A stretch of DNA of 64,000 nucleotides. It comes from Halocaridina rubra (taxonomy: Eukaryota; Arthropoda; Malacostraca; Decapoda; Atyidae). Positions within the stretch are counted from its first letter, which is position 1. The number at the start of each line of letters is the position of its first letter. The DNA is taken from positions 1 through 64,000 of the forward strand of contig JAXCGZ010019290.1 of assembly GCA_037179515.1 (NCBI GenBank), read 5' to 3'. The notes beneath the pieces are model-generated. The model had not been told where the DNA came from. It saw only the letters and a program-made list of their open reading frames with translations, and made no database searches. Position numbers and translations under genes: made by a program. Shown in pieces: positions 38,343 through 56,660 of the stretch.

Positions 38343-38640
38343 TGTAGTAGGCTGGCCCATGGCATCAACCATCCTTTGTTATACTACAGCTGAAGAGTCT
38401 TTTGGACTTAAATTGGACGGTTCGATAATAAGTCTTCCTTCAGTTACGGTTCTTTTTCTATGCCTACGTCAACACAGAATCTTCTTGGATATTTGCTACA
38501 CATCTCTTATTATCCCTTCATATCTGACAAGTCGTATGATTCCCCGTCTATGTTCTCTTTACTTTTGTTTTCGTGCCCAGGCCCGATGAGGGCAGATTTC
38601 TTTTTCTTTTCTTATCCTGGTGTCACAATCATTAAAAAAA
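38343..38640 (+). repeat. S3 family copy, longest
   Basis: About 300 bp, starting GTGTAGTAGGCTGGCCCATGG and ending CCTGGTGTCACAATCATT with poly(A). Best reference copy of the family in this window. Resembles repeats I recall from decapod DNA, but this was not checked. Confidence 0.7.
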
Positions 38641-41600
38641 ATACTTAAAAAGGATTGAAATTCAGTGTGCTAATTAAAAGTGGGCTGGGAGGAGGGAAAG
38701 GATGAGGAGGAAGAGAGGAGAAATGGGAAGTGGAAGATAATTACATACATGACGCAGATTGACACATAGATTTAAAATATAGCCTGTATCCACTCTATTC
38801 TAATTATTATTATTATTATTATTACAGAAACAAATTATACAAATATAAAAACAAATATCAAATTATTGTAGTATTAATATGAAACAAAATGGTTACTTTA
38901 ACCAACAGAATACAAAGTTAGAGCTTATAATAATTTTGACCGTGAAAAGGTTAATATTCGTTTTATGCACCCTTGCCATAGCCTTCCGGATAGGACAGCA
39001 TTACCATCCCTGTGAACTATGCAGCGCTATTGTATAAACACCTAAATTCACCCTATTAAGGTATGACAGGCTTCAGATATGAGGTAGATTACTAAGGTTA
39101 GGTTAATTAGGTTACCTAAGTACCCGTTGCCGCCCAACAGTATTGGCCCTAACACACAAAAATAAATAGTGATTTACAAGAGAAACAATTATCAGATTAC
39201 TTCTAAACACATCATAATCTGTCAAACATATATTGTTTAGTTAAAAAATTTAAGAGGTGCATGAAACGAAGGTTAACCCGGAAAATATAAAAATATTAAT
39301 AATTAAAAAAAAGAAGAGGAAGGGAAGTGGGAAGTGATAAGTTAGTGGTCTGGAAAGGAAGCAGCAGTGCTCCTTTTCTTGGCATGTGGTTTTGATGCTT
39401 CTAGGCTATTTAGGCAGTAGCCGGAAAAGGAAAAATAACTTAAAGAAAGTTTAATGATTTTATTGCCAATTTACAAATAAAAAAAATAAGAAAATTTTAC
39501 AATTAAACTGTCAAACAAAGTAATAGCAAACAAACAGGTAAATAAATAGTTAGAAGTAAACAAGATAAGAATGATGATACTGTATATATGAGGCAGATTA
39601 CAATAACGAGAGAAAATGATGTTAATATTAGTAATAATATAAAGACCCTTTACCTCTGGTTTTCTGTAATCTTTTCTTTTATAGTACAGTGCTGCCATGA
39701 TTGTCCTACAGATAGGAAAGCTCAAAAACCTTATGTAAAGACAATATAGTAGAACTGCAGTTGTTCAATATATTATGGAAGTATTGAATGTGACTGTAAT
39801 GGCAATTATCTTTATGTCATGTGAGAAGACTTGTTGATGTATTGGATTCGATAGCTTTATGGGAGAGCTTAGGAGTTTTGAGGCTTGTGTGTATGATAAC
39901 TTTCTTCCTGTGGTAGTGAAGAAAAAGATAATTGGGCTTGTTATAAGAGATGAGAAGGTTAGGTTTTTAAGGTAATAAATGGGTAAAGCTTATTTTCTTA
40001 AAATGTTTTAATGCTTTTCGGCATCCTGTAATGTGTGGGAGATTTATTCTTTGCCAGAATGCTAGATCCAACTGAATTGAGAGGGAGCCATCTACAGGCT
40101 GTTTAATGGAGCTGTCTTTCCTACTGAAGATTTTGATTCCTTGCTTCTACTGTCTGAGGCAAGGAAGGGGAAGAGTAAGTTGATGTATAAAGCCTTAGAA
40201 GTAAAGATCTTTGATTCTGAAAGCCCCAGCATTATATTGAACCCCCATGTTGAGGTCAGAAGACATTTCAATGGCCTTGTCGGAGAAAAGCCATTCAAGA
40301 ACTCTACAACCACTTTCAGAGACATCCATGTTGAAGCCATGGTGTAGGGGATTAGCCAAAGATGCTTTATGAGTAATTATTATTCCTGTTGACAGATTCT
40401 TTGATGATAATACAAATTTGAAGAAGCCTTTCCTGACAGTTGTTGTTGTTTTCTTTACCCTAAGCTGCCTAACCAGTCAGCCCTGAGTCCCTAAGAAAGG
40501 TCACAGCCCATCCTGGACATTTCCACAGATCTCTCAGGGAGTGTATGTTGTGTTGTTATGTATGTGGTTGTGTGTACTGCAATCTTTCTTAATGTGTTTG
40601 ATTGTATGAGGTGTCATATTGCAAGCATGATAGGCATCACCGTTGGAGTCATCCAGGCTCTTCTGATAGTTCAAAAGCCTGGCCAGATGGACTCTGTCTT
40701 TTTGGAGAAGGGAGGATTTAGAGGGATGGAAGTCGAGAGGCTGTGTATGTTGCTGTGTTGTCATTGAGTAACTGGATGGAGCGGCAAGAAGTTGGCACGG
40801 ATTCGATTGCAGAGACTGGTTTAGTGTGAGCAAGTGGGAGAGGTGGCACAGTATTTGTGTAATATTGTGTGCTAGGTTTTGTTTTAATGTTCATTAGTGT
40901 GTGTTTTGATGTTCTGTCATGTAGTATAATGGGTGGAGTTTGTTTTTGGATGCTACAGCAGGGATTTGTGTGTCTTTCATGTCAGGGTGCATTTGACTTT
41001 GAAGATGATGGTTTATTGGTGTTACTAGTGTATAGTTTTGTGTAAAGTATGGGGTGTTGTGGTGTGTTTTAGTGAGGTTAGAGGCCCAGGCATGGCTTGC
41101 ATAATCTTTTATTTAGGGTAATTATTGTTTTACTACTGTTGTAGTGGTTTCTTTTCTTTGTCCTAATGTTGTATCATATAGGCAACTGACATTGTGCTAG
41201 TTTGTCTATATTGCTTGTGGCTTGTCATATTAATAACTTTGATGTATCATGTGTTATACCAAAGATTTTAGGGTGTGTATGTGTTCACGCATGTGCGTGC
41301 TTCTGTGTTTGTTAGTTACATCTTCCTGCCAAATAGTTAGCGAGCATAAGTATCTAAAAGTTCAGTTTTGTTCTTTACCATCCTCAAGTTTTTTCAAATA
41401 AGGGATCCACCACTTTCTTCCTGAATCATTCAGTACCTGCCAACAGAAAGTATTCCAAATGCATCAACAAAATTCCTTGAAGCTCACACTTTCATCATGC
41501 AATAGAGAGAATGCTTTATCGAGAACAATCTTCTCTTTTTTTCGGGTTGTTTTTCTTCCATAACCATATACACACATTATTGGTAGTGTACAATCTCTCA

Positions 41601-41699
41601 GAGGCAAGCAATAATGTCCTGAAGTGGTTGTTTCTAGCTCAACTTTGTTTCCATATATATCTGCATTGTCATATATCCAAAACAAGTTTACAAGCTTGC
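38641..41699. other. 3-kb stretch with no recognised gene or element
   Basis: AT-rich with an ATT simple repeat near 38806 and TG-rich stretches around 40.5-41.3 kb. Short open frames (for example 40141-40347) have no recognisable motif. This is the longest part of the window without visible mobile DNA. Confidence 0.4.
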
Positions 41700-41709
41700 A
41701 CGCTGTTTT

Positions 41710-41869
41710 AATAAAGTAAAGGGTGGTTTGTTTACAGTGCAGGGAGGGTTTATACAGTAAAGGTAAAAATAAATGTAAAATACCTATGTATATATTGTGC
41801 TCCTTCTTCGCGGATTTCACCTATCGTGGCCGATCCCGGTACCGAACCCATGCAATAAACGAGGGAGCG

Positions 41870-41872
<3 letters not shown>
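41710..41872 (+). mobile_element. Tigger-like right-end fragment
   Basis: Shares AGTGCAGGGAGGGTTTATAC with other Tigger-like copies and ends TACCGAACCC..GAGGGAGCGCTG followed by TA and a (TA)n array. Confidence 0.6.

Positions 41873-41931
<59 letters not shown>
41873..41931. repeat. (TA)n microsatellite
   Basis: Pure TA starting at the target dinucleotide of the Tigger-like end. Confidence 0.95.
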
Positions 41932-43100
<1,169 letters not shown>

Positions 43101-43119
43101 ATATATATATATATATATA

Positions 43120-43849
<730 letters not shown>

Positions 43850-43913
<64 letters not shown>
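43850..43913. repeat. (TA)n microsatellite at a CR1 tail
   Basis: Runs into GTATGTGTGTATTTACC, the 3' end of CR1-like copy D. Confidence 0.95.
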
Positions 43914-43923
<10 letters not shown>

Positions 43924-43925
43924 AT

Positions 43926-46796
43926 TTACCTAATTGTGTTTACGGGAAAGAGACAAAAGCTAGTATCTTCCCGTCTCCTGATCAGTTCCGTTTTATACCT
44001 GTCCTTAAAACTATGGATTGAGATAGCATTAACTACCTCCTCGCTTAGCCAATTCCAATTATCAACTACTCTTACACTGAAAAAGTATTTCCTTGCATAC
44101 TGCAAAGAAGTTTTCTTACGAAGCTTCAAACTATGACCTCTAGTTCTAGAGCCAGCCATATCAAAATATCGATCCCTATCCACTCTATCATAACCATGAA
44201 GGAATTTAAAGACTGTCACCATATCCCTCCTCAATCTTCTAGCTTCGAGTGATGGTAAGTCTAATTCCCTCAGCCTCATCATAACATATTGCGTATTTCT
44301 GGCACCAGTTTCGTGGCATGTCTTTGAACTTTTTCAAGCTTAGCTATGTGCTTTTTTAAGTGTGGATTCCAAAAGGGGGCTGCATATTTGAGTTTTGGCC
44401 TCACATAGGTTACATAAATATTTCTGAACATTTCCTTGTCCATATGCCTGAAGGCTACCCTTACATTTGATAAGAATGCATATGCTGCCCTTACTATGCC
44501 ATTTATATGTATTTCTGGAGACAAATCTGCCAGTATGTTTACTCCTAGATCTCTCTCATTTTCTGTCTCTTGAAGTTGTACTCCAGCCACCGAGTAGTCA
44601 AGCTTGGGCCTTCTTGCACTTGCACCCATTCTCATTACCTTACATTTTGAAATATTGAATTTCATTAGCCACTTTTCTGACCACTCATGCAGACTATTTA
44701 AATCCTCCTGAAGTTCTATACCATTGTTCTCGTTTTTTTTTACTTTCTTCACAATCTTTGCATCTTCTGCAAACATATTCATGAATGAATTTACACACTC
44801 TGGTAGGTCATTTACATATACAAGGAACAAAAGTGGCCCTAAAACTGAACCCTGTGGAACTCCACTACTAACTCTTCTCCATTCAGACACTGAGTGTCTT
44901 ACTCTAACCCTCTGTTCCCTTTCTTCTAAGTAAGTTTTTATCCATTCCAAGACATTTCCACCTATTCTAGCCATTGCTTGCAGCTTCCTAATAAGTCTCC
45001 CATGTGGAACAGTGTCAAACGCTTTCTGGAAGTCTAGGAATATGCAATCTGCCCAGCCCTCTCTTTCCTGTAAGATTCGGCTTACTTCATCATAAAATTC
45101 TAATAAGTTTGTTACTGTTGATCTACCTTCTCTGAAGCCATGTTGCCTCACTGACAAAAAGAAGAAGGATTTCAAGTGAAGAGAGATATGTTTCCTTAGT
45201 AGTTTCTCCATAACTTTGCAAACTATGCTGGTCAAGGAAGCTGTTCTATAGTTCAGAGCTGTATCCCTCCTTCCCTTTTTGAAGATAGGTATCACATTTG
45301 CCTGTTTCCAGCATCTTGGAATCTCCTCTGACTCCAGTGACTTTTTAAATATGATACTTAGTGCCACTGATATTGAGTATGCGCATTTTTTAAGTTCATG
45401 AGGGGATATGTCATCAGGACCTGTAGCTTTATGAACATCTAAATCCATCAGCGCTTTGCATACCTCTGTGGCTGTAAGGTTGATGTTCTCTAATACCGGC
45501 CCATGAGCTTCTATCTCTGCAATCTGAGGGGGTGGGGTATTTTCTACTGTAAATACTCACAAACTCCTTGTGCAATTCTTTGCAGATCTCTTCATCAGTC
45601 TCAGTGATGCTTCCATCCGCTCTCTTTAGCCTTAAAACCTGTTCTTTTACCTTCAGTTTTCCTCTGATAAAGCTGTGGAAAAGCTTGGGATTTTCTTTAG
45701 CCTTCCATGTGTTGTCCCTCTCATAGTCTCTCTCTGCCTCTCTCCTTTTACTTAGGTAGTCATTTCTTGCTCTTTTGTAGGTTTGTCAGGCATTTATGTT
45801 TTTTCTCCTATACCTTTTCCAGCATTTGTCTCTCCACTCCTTAGCTCTTTTATACTCATTATCGAACCATTTCTCTCTGGCATGAATTACACCTACTTTG
45901 GTGACAGGTATGCAGCAATCAACTATCTTCCCATATTTCTCACAAAAGATGTCATACATTTCTTGTACAGATTTGTTGTAAAATTAGGTTCTCCAGTCAA
46001 TAACTGCAAAAAGCTCATTCATTTTGATGTAATCTCCTTTCGGATAATTCCTCGTCATGTCCTCAGTGCCTCTACTCTCAGGCAGAATATCTTCAATGAT
46101 GTACTCCATCAACAACACACAGTGGTCACTCTTTCCAATTGGTGGTTCATACTCAATTCTTTCAATATCCAACACATTATCTGTGAATAGTAGATCAAGT
46201 AGTGATGGCTCATCCCCACCCCTGGCCCTTGTTGGTTCCATTACATGTTGGTGTAGGAAATTCCCTTGTACGCAATCTAGGAATCTTGCCCTGAATAAGT
46301 CCTCACCACTGTGTGGGTCAAGATTTATCCAATCTATCTCTTTATGATTAAAATCTCCCATAATCAAAATCCTACATTTTCTCTCCCATGCCATGTTAAC
46401 AAGTGAGTTTATGACTTCAATAGTACCTATATGACTTTCCTCATAAACTTCTAGCCTATTCTGGTTCCTTGGTGGGTTATATATAACAGTTATTATTATG
46501 CTCTCTGACCCAGTATTTATGCGAACAACAAGAAATTCCTTGAACTCACTTTCTATGGCCAAGTTTATTTCTTCAACTTGAATCCTTTCACTTATGAGCA
46601 GTGCTATCCCTCCACCAGTCCTCTCAGATCTTTCAACCCTTAATATTCTGAAGCCCTTAGGAAAACCTGTGACACTGTTTATGTCCTCACTCAACTTAGT
46701 TTCTGTAATTGCTACTATATCTGCCTTACTGTTGTGAATCCTATCTTTTAATTCTACTGCCTTACCAGCTAATCCATCAGCATTTGTGTATAACAA
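43926..46796 (-). pseudogene. ORF2 of CR1-like copy D, inactive
   Basis: Endonuclease portion 46796-45984 is open with NADGLAGKAVEL, IMGDFNHKEIDW and GKSDHCVLL. A stop (CTAATTTTACAAC on the minus strand as TAA/TTT changes) and indels follow. RT frame 45448-44279 has the catalytic motif changed from FADD to FAED, which should abolish activity. The C-terminus lies in a third frame. Confidence 0.85.
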
Positions 46797-46798
46797 TC

Positions 46799-47090
46799 TT
46801 AATGAGGCCCCATCCCCTGATCTTCTCTCATTATCTTCTTTATCTCCCCTTTGTCTGGAAGAACTCTGAAATTAACATTTTTCTTCTCTTCTTCATTTCT
46901 TTCCTCATTTAACCTTCTTTCCTCTTCCAACAAGTTTTTGATCTTTCCCATCTCTTCCTGTGTTCTGTATCGTCTAATGAACACTTCTTTAAATTCTTGA
47001 AGGTCTTTTAGACTTTTTTCTCAACAATATTTCCCTACATGTTTCCCCTCTCTCAAAGGTTACTTTTGTTGATCTCTTCTTTCCTTCCCT
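46799..47090 (-). pseudogene. ORF1 C-terminal part of copy D
   Basis: Last ~60 readable residues (FIRRYRTQEEMGKIKNLLEE ... to MGPH). The slippery heptamer of other copies is altered here to A AAT GTT, and the -1 frame meets a TAA immediately afterwards, so ORF2 could not be reached by frameshifting in this copy. Confidence 0.75.
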
Positions 47091-47108
47091 CGAATATTTG
47101 CCTAGTTG

Positions 47109-47420
<312 letters not shown>

Positions 47421-47425
47421 TTTTG

Positions 47426-47860
<435 letters not shown>

Positions 47861-48684
47861 AGAATGTTATAGCAATAAACAAAAATGGGCAGCCTTTTTA
47901 AGCGCAGATGGGCAATTACTTGACATAATTCCGTAAATGAAAATCCATTATCTACCTCGAACTTTAAGGTGAGCATTAGTCTACAGAAGTCAGTGCGTAT
48001 ACTGCCTCAAATGCAGTCAAAGAGATAAGGCATTGCTTGCTTGCTCTATGCAGAGACCATTGAGCGAAAACTTTTGAAGAAAGCCTAAGAATTAGCTATA
48101 TGTAACACCTGGGAATAAAAAATAAAATATGTAATGCACAAACGTGTGATGGTTTATTTGTGTCATTGCTCCGTGGCACATCATTTCCCTATCTGTTCAT
48201 ATAAGTACGTCGATCTATTGATCTTAATGTTGGAACAGAGACAATGGGGTTCTGCAGTGAATGTGGGACATATGTAGTAGTAAGAATGACTCCCCCCCCC
48301 TCATCCAGACCCCTTCTCTTTGCCTTGCATAAGGTTTTCGTGTTTCAGCAGTTCTTTTATATTCAATACCTTTTTATGTTTTTCTACCGATGCCTATGTG
48401 ACTTTTTTTTTATATCAACATGATGATGGAGAAGCAAAGAATTTAGTTTATGTACCTGTAACTTCACTCATTTGTCTTATTCTTAGATCTCTTATATGCG
48501 GAAGTTAGATAGTTTGGCACCTGTTTGTTACCTTACTTCACATCGCTGTCATAGCCTTGGAAATCATGACATCTTTCATTTCGTTACTCTTGTACCTGAA
48601 AAAAAAAAATTGCCTAGTATGCACAGATTCGCATTTTGAAAAGTGTCAGTTGTCTTCTGTCCCAATGGACTCTTTATTTTTTTA
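47861..48684. other. Intergenic DNA
   Basis: No gene or recognised element. A poly-C run lies near 48293. Confidence 0.4.
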
Positions 48685-48970
48685 TGATTGTGACACCAGG
48701 ACGGGAGAAAAATAAAAACACTGCCTTCATCGGGACTGGGCACAAAGAAAACATAGAGTAAAGAGAAACAGAGATGGGGAGTGTGGTGACTTATCAGAGG
48801 TGAAGGGATAGTAAGAGATGTGTAACGAATATCCAAGAATATTTGGTGTTGATGTAGGCATTGAAAAAGAACCGTAATTGGAGGAAGACTTAACATCGAA
48901 TTGTCTTGGACAGTCCTATTTAAGTCCAAAAGACCCTACAGCTGTAGAATCTCAATGGGCGAATGTTGCA
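48685..48970 (-). repeat. S3 family copy
   Basis: Starts (as printed) GATTGTGACACCAGGACGGG and continues through GGTGAAGGGATAGTAAGAG, AATATCCAAGAATATTTGG to CCCTACAGCTGTAGAATCTC. Nearly full length. Confidence 0.7.
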
Positions 48971-49009
48971 TTTACATTCATTTTTCTTTTACAGCTCTTC
49001 ATTTCTCTC

Positions 49010-49015
<6 letters not shown>

Positions 49016-49084
<69 letters not shown>
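49016..49084. repeat. (TA)n microsatellite
   Basis: Pure TA between S3 and S2 repeats. Confidence 0.95.
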
Positions 49085-49420
<336 letters not shown>

Positions 49421-49427
49421 TTGATTG

Positions 49428-49612
49428 ATTGTGACACCAGGACGGGCCCAAAAAAAAAAAAAAAAAAAAAATGCTCTCATCGGGCCTGGGCAAGAAGAAA
49501 ACATTGAGTAAAGAGAGACAGAGATGGGTGTTGTGACTTGTCAAATGTGAAGTGATAATAAGAAATGTGTAACGATTATCCAAGAATATTCGGTGTTGAT
49601 GTAGACATATAT
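49428..49612 (-). repeat. S3 family copy, partial
   Basis: GTGACACCAGGACGGGCCC, poly(A), CATCGGGCCTGGGCAAGAAG, and AATATCCAAGAATATTCGGT. Ends where the next hairpin MITE begins. Confidence 0.7.
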
Positions 49613-49809
49613 GGTAGGAAAAGGCCCATTAAGGAAAACAACGTGAACAATATTTAAAATACTAATTAATTTCGCGACCCAATCCGGTCACCTCAAAGTA
49701 CAGTGCAAAGATTTTCTTTGCACTGTACTTTGAGAAGACCACATTAGGTCACGAAGTTAATAAGTGATTTAAATATATTACATTTTTCCTTAATGGGCCT
49801 TTTCCTACC
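49613..49809. mobile_element. 197-bp hairpin MITE with perfect 26-bp terminal repeats
   Basis: Terminal inverted repeats at 49613-49638 and 49784-49809 are identical (start GGTAGGAAAAGGCCCATTAA). The centre is another perfect inverted repeat (AAAGTACAGTGCAAAGA and complement), so nearly the whole element is a hairpin. No target duplication can be identified. Confidence 0.75.
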
Positions 49810-49843
49810 TTTTTGGAGTGTATGATAACAGTTCAGTGTTATT

Positions 49844-49944
<101 letters not shown>

Positions 49945-50189
49945 TGTATATATATAATATTTTCTTTTAATTAGCAATATGCCTACACTTCTGCTGTATA
50001 GGTTTTATATATACCCAAGTGTTTTAGATAGGAAATATTAAGATATATTGGGTCTTAAGGTTTTGTTGGCTGAACATCTGTTTTTTTATCTTTATATATT
50101 TACTTTCCTTTTCTGCTGTGGTTTTAGCGATTTTTGCTAATTCGTATATTTTTACATTGTGTATATACACTTACTGTATACAGTGTGTA

Positions 50190-50190
<1 letters not shown>

Positions 50191-50287
<97 letters not shown>

Positions 50288-50309
50288 TATATATATATTA
50301 TATATATAT
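50191..50309. repeat. (TA)n microsatellite with phase slips
   Basis: TA array with AATA/TTAT interruptions. Confidence 0.95.
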
Positions 50310-50326
50310 ATTTTTTTTTTTCTTTC

Positions 50327-51203
<877 letters not shown>

Positions 51204-51270
<67 letters not shown>
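51204..51270. repeat. (TA)n microsatellite
   Basis: Pure TA between the S1 palindrome and an S2 SINE. Confidence 0.95.
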
Positions 51271-51609
<339 letters not shown>

Positions 51610-51670
51610 GCAAACAGGAGAAGGAGAAAAATAATAGTACCTGTATATATCATGAACGAACAGCACATGA

Positions 51671-51675
<5 letters not shown>

Positions 51676-51727
<52 letters not shown>
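51676..51727. repeat. (GA)n microsatellite
   Basis: About 25 GA units. Confidence 0.95.
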
Positions 51728-51732
<5 letters not shown>

Positions 51733-51864
51733 CCTTGATTTAGTCAGCCCTGTAGAATAGTGTAAATGTAATAGAAAACGTTCTTGGGAGATTAGAAAAT
51801 GGTATTATCTACTGTAGGGAGGCAGGACTCTTACCCAGTGAAAGACGAAAAGGAGATGGAACTC

Positions 51865-51865
<1 letters not shown>

Positions 51866-51954
<89 letters not shown>
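51866..51954. repeat. (TG)n(TA)n microsatellite
   Basis: Short TG run followed by TA, ending at an S1 copy. Confidence 0.95.
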
Positions 51955-51957
<3 letters not shown>

Positions 51958-52189
51958 TAATTTTTTGTACCCCGACCGGGACTTGAACCTAGGGCTTATA
52001 ATTACTAAGTGAAGGTGCTACCAACTACACCACAGAAGGTTAAGAGGAATCAGACCTAATAGCTTATATCTGCTATATTTAGGAATGAACGCATTCTATT
52101 TGAATGCCGCTTCTGTTCATATTACAGATTCCCCAACCTCACTCTTGGCTTCATTTTCGCATTTAATTCAACTCCCAATCTCATTCATA

Positions 52190-52195
<6 letters not shown>
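51955..52195 (-). mobile_element. S1 repeat, minus strand
   Basis: TTGTACCCCGACCGGGACTT through the tRNA-like part and ATTCCCCAACCTCACTC to CCAATCTCATTC. Forms an inverted repeat with the plus-strand copy that follows. Confidence 0.75.
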
Positions 52196-53657
<1,462 letters not shown>

Positions 53658-53709
53658 ACATTATGTATTTACCTACCTTTAAATACACAATGAGAGAGAG
53701 AGAGAGAGA

Positions 53710-54367
53710 AGCATGTGTACATTTCATTTTTACAACTTTAAGCTGTAATCCCTAGTAAAGTTGGCGTGAGGAACCGGCATTGAAGAATTCCTAGCATTAT
53801 TGTCTGTTGCCAAATGTTCGGTATTTGCGCAGTTGTGTACAGCATTTGGTATATCCACTTCAGTTGCACAAAAACTGATATGCTGCGGAAGTCTTGTAAG
53901 ATGATTGGTGGCAAATCATTTATAAAGAATTAATTATTTTATACTTCCTTAGATTATTCTAAAAAGAAAAGAAAACTTGGGTGCTCTTAAATTTCTTAAT
54001 CCTGAATTAAGTATCGACTTGTGGTATAGGCGCACTGTATGCTCGCTATTGCTTGGTGCATAAAGTTTATCACAATGTTAATCAAACTTTTCATCACTTT
54101 CTCCACCTGCCTTATTCAGTCTTACGCGTCTGTCCAGGAATGCAGCCAATGCCAATTGTTGTGAATTTCCTTTCGTTAGATTTTATACCAATCAGTAGTC
54201 AAGAAGTTTTATTCCTGTTATCATTAGGAAGTGGAATGAATTCTCTTGTCATATTTTTGAATCAATGGAACTAGGCAAAAATAAATTTTTATCAAGCGGA
54301 CCTTTTATACTGAATGTTTTAAATAATAATTATATAATGCCAGTATTGCAATACTGAGTTGTACAGT

Positions 54368-54368
<1 letters not shown>
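53710..54368. other. Intergenic DNA
   Basis: No gene or known element is recognised. Confidence 0.4.

Positions 54369-54449
<81 letters not shown>
54369..54449. repeat. (TA)n microsatellite
   Basis: TA array with one slip. Confidence 0.95.
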
Positions 54450-54451
<2 letters not shown>

Positions 54452-56164
54452 CTGTTCTTCTCCAAGTACCTTCCCTTGCTGGAGCCATCTGGTTTATTAT
54501 ATCTTTTTCTAGGCAGTCTGGTTGCTTAGCTTATAATAATTATATAATAATAATCATTATACTTTGAGAGGAAGGTAGGAAAAAAAATTTGGGTCAGTCG
54601 CCAATGATATGGACTTTTGATGGCTTGGGGAACAGGTAACTTTGGGATTTGATCATAAAGTCTTTGGTACTAGGTGTGACACATTTGGAGCAGACTGATG
54701 ACAAATGCAAATAGTTTTAGACTTTAGACGTATATTTATATTTAAAATAAAAACCATTCTCAGTGCTCCGTCTCATTAAAAAAAAATGTTAGAGCTTCCA
54801 TTGTAGACAGTTGGATGGAGGAAATGTACTCCAGATTTTGGGGTAATATCAAGGAATGATAATAATTTTGTACATTTATATGAGATAAGCTCTCTCTCTG
54901 CTTCCATATTCCTCCTTCGTCGAAGTGGCACTGATATTCTACTATGTTGCCTCTGTGCTCCAACATGCCGTATACCTCTTTAGACAGCAAATGCTTCATT
55001 GAAAATACTGAAATCTTAAGCCTCATTCCACGTGGATCATGGCTAGACCTTCACTTCTTCGTGGTATTTGCATCATCTCCCTTCCATTATACAATATTGT
55101 TATCTAAGGCATAAGGATTAATTATTATTGATCACTTATAGGGCTCATATGCAGTGTATCACCTCTACCTGCAAAGAAGATGAACCCATGATAGTTAATG
55201 ATATTCCAGGAATGACATCATGCTTCCAGTATCTATCCGCATAGTAGCCAAGTAGAATGAAAATATGCAGTATTCTTGAAAATTATCAAAGAATAATAAA
55301 ATTTTTTCCTGTATTCTTACTTGTGCTCACAGTATGTTGTATGCATAAGTACACAATATCGCCAGATCCGTCGATTGTACCTATATCAGTAAGTGGCAGC
55401 AGGAGCCACTTAGGGAATATAGGGTTTTCGGAATCCTATCCCTTTGATTCATTTTGCAAACTGTCTTCCGTTGCTTGTGAGTCGCGCTCATAGACAGTCT
55501 GCTTAATTTTTTTTTTTTAAGCGAACCTTGTAAAGTCAGTCTATTTCATTCTGAAATCCTGTGGAACATGTTTGGGTGCTAATTTATTGCGTGAACTACA
55601 AACATGACTCCTCTTTAGTGTGTGACCGACATGCGCGATTTTACTTAACTGTGTGACCTACACTTAAAAGAAAATATTGTTTTCATAATGAATTAAGATA
55701 AGTATGACCGAAAGGCACTTATAACTTCTTAAGGATTAAAATCAGTGGTGAATTTTGAGGGTCTATTAGATTAGCAGTACTGTATAAGCTAATCTTATGG
55801 GATTACAAATGTTCAACTCATTTAGAATTTAATCCAGCATGCACAAGAAGAGAGCGAAAGAATTTTACACCGAACTTGCAGGTTGGGATGGGTTAGGCTA
55901 GTATAGGTACAGTATATCTATTTCCATTAGTAAATATTAACATAAGTAACTTTGATCAGGTTGTAGATCACATAATTTAGTAGAGCCATCCTGCTAATGT
56001 AGATTACATTCGGCTCATACATCACACACTAAATTGGTACACACGTATTTCTCTTAGGTTTCCATATGTTTTGTCATGGAAAAAAAAAATGCACCACGTT
56101 ATACTGACTTTCTCGGTAACATCTCTCATTCGCCTACATAGTTCAGACTAAGAGGGTGAAATGG
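54450..56164. other. Intergenic DNA
   Basis: 1.7 kb without convincing coding, RNA or mobile-element signal. Confidence 0.4.
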
Positions 56165-56166
56165 TA

Positions 56167-56245
<79 letters not shown>

Positions 56246-56266
56246 TAAGGAACCTTGATGCCCGGG

Positions 56267-56345
<79 letters not shown>

Positions 56346-56370
56346 TAAGGAACCTTGATGCCCGGGGCTT
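56165..56370. repeat. Tandem duplication of a (TA)n block with its flank
   Basis: CTTTATATATA..(TA)n..TCATAAGGAACCTTGATGCCC occurs twice in tandem (unit about 100 bp). Flanks are identical, so the duplication is recent. Confidence 0.85.
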
Positions 56371-56399
56371 AGAAAAGAAAGAAAAAGACTTGAAAATAT

Positions 56400-56475
56400 A
56401 GAATTATTATTATTTTATTATTATTATTATTATTGTTATTATTATTATCATAATATTATTATTACCCTCATTCTC
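56400..56475. repeat. Imperfect (ATT)n
   Basis: Interrupted ATT units. Confidence 0.85.
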
Positions 56476-56504
56476 TTATTATTGCTGTTATTAATACTAT
56501 TCTT

Positions 56505-56660
56505 GCCCCCCTGAGGGAGGGGGTAAGAATACTTCCTCCGTGTTCCGCTGCGTGTCGTAAAAGTCGACTAAATGGGGCGAAGCGAGGGGGCTGGGAATCC
56601 CCTCCTCTGTATTTAATTCCCACAAAATGTCAAAGTATTGTCTTTGACTCAGCCACCCTC
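56505..56660 (+). repeat. Dispersed repeat head with CGTGTCGTAAAAGTCGACTA
   Basis: GC-rich block containing CTGAGGGAGGGGGTAAGAAT, CGTGTCGTAAAAGTCGACTA and GGGGCTGGGAATCCC. Resembles the 5' part of retroelements I recall from arthropods. No coding part follows, so a truncated or solo fragment. Confidence 0.4.

Noticed and set aside
40141..40347. 68-codon ORF as a gene
   Set aside because: No motif or homolog recognised; the opposite strand is equally open.
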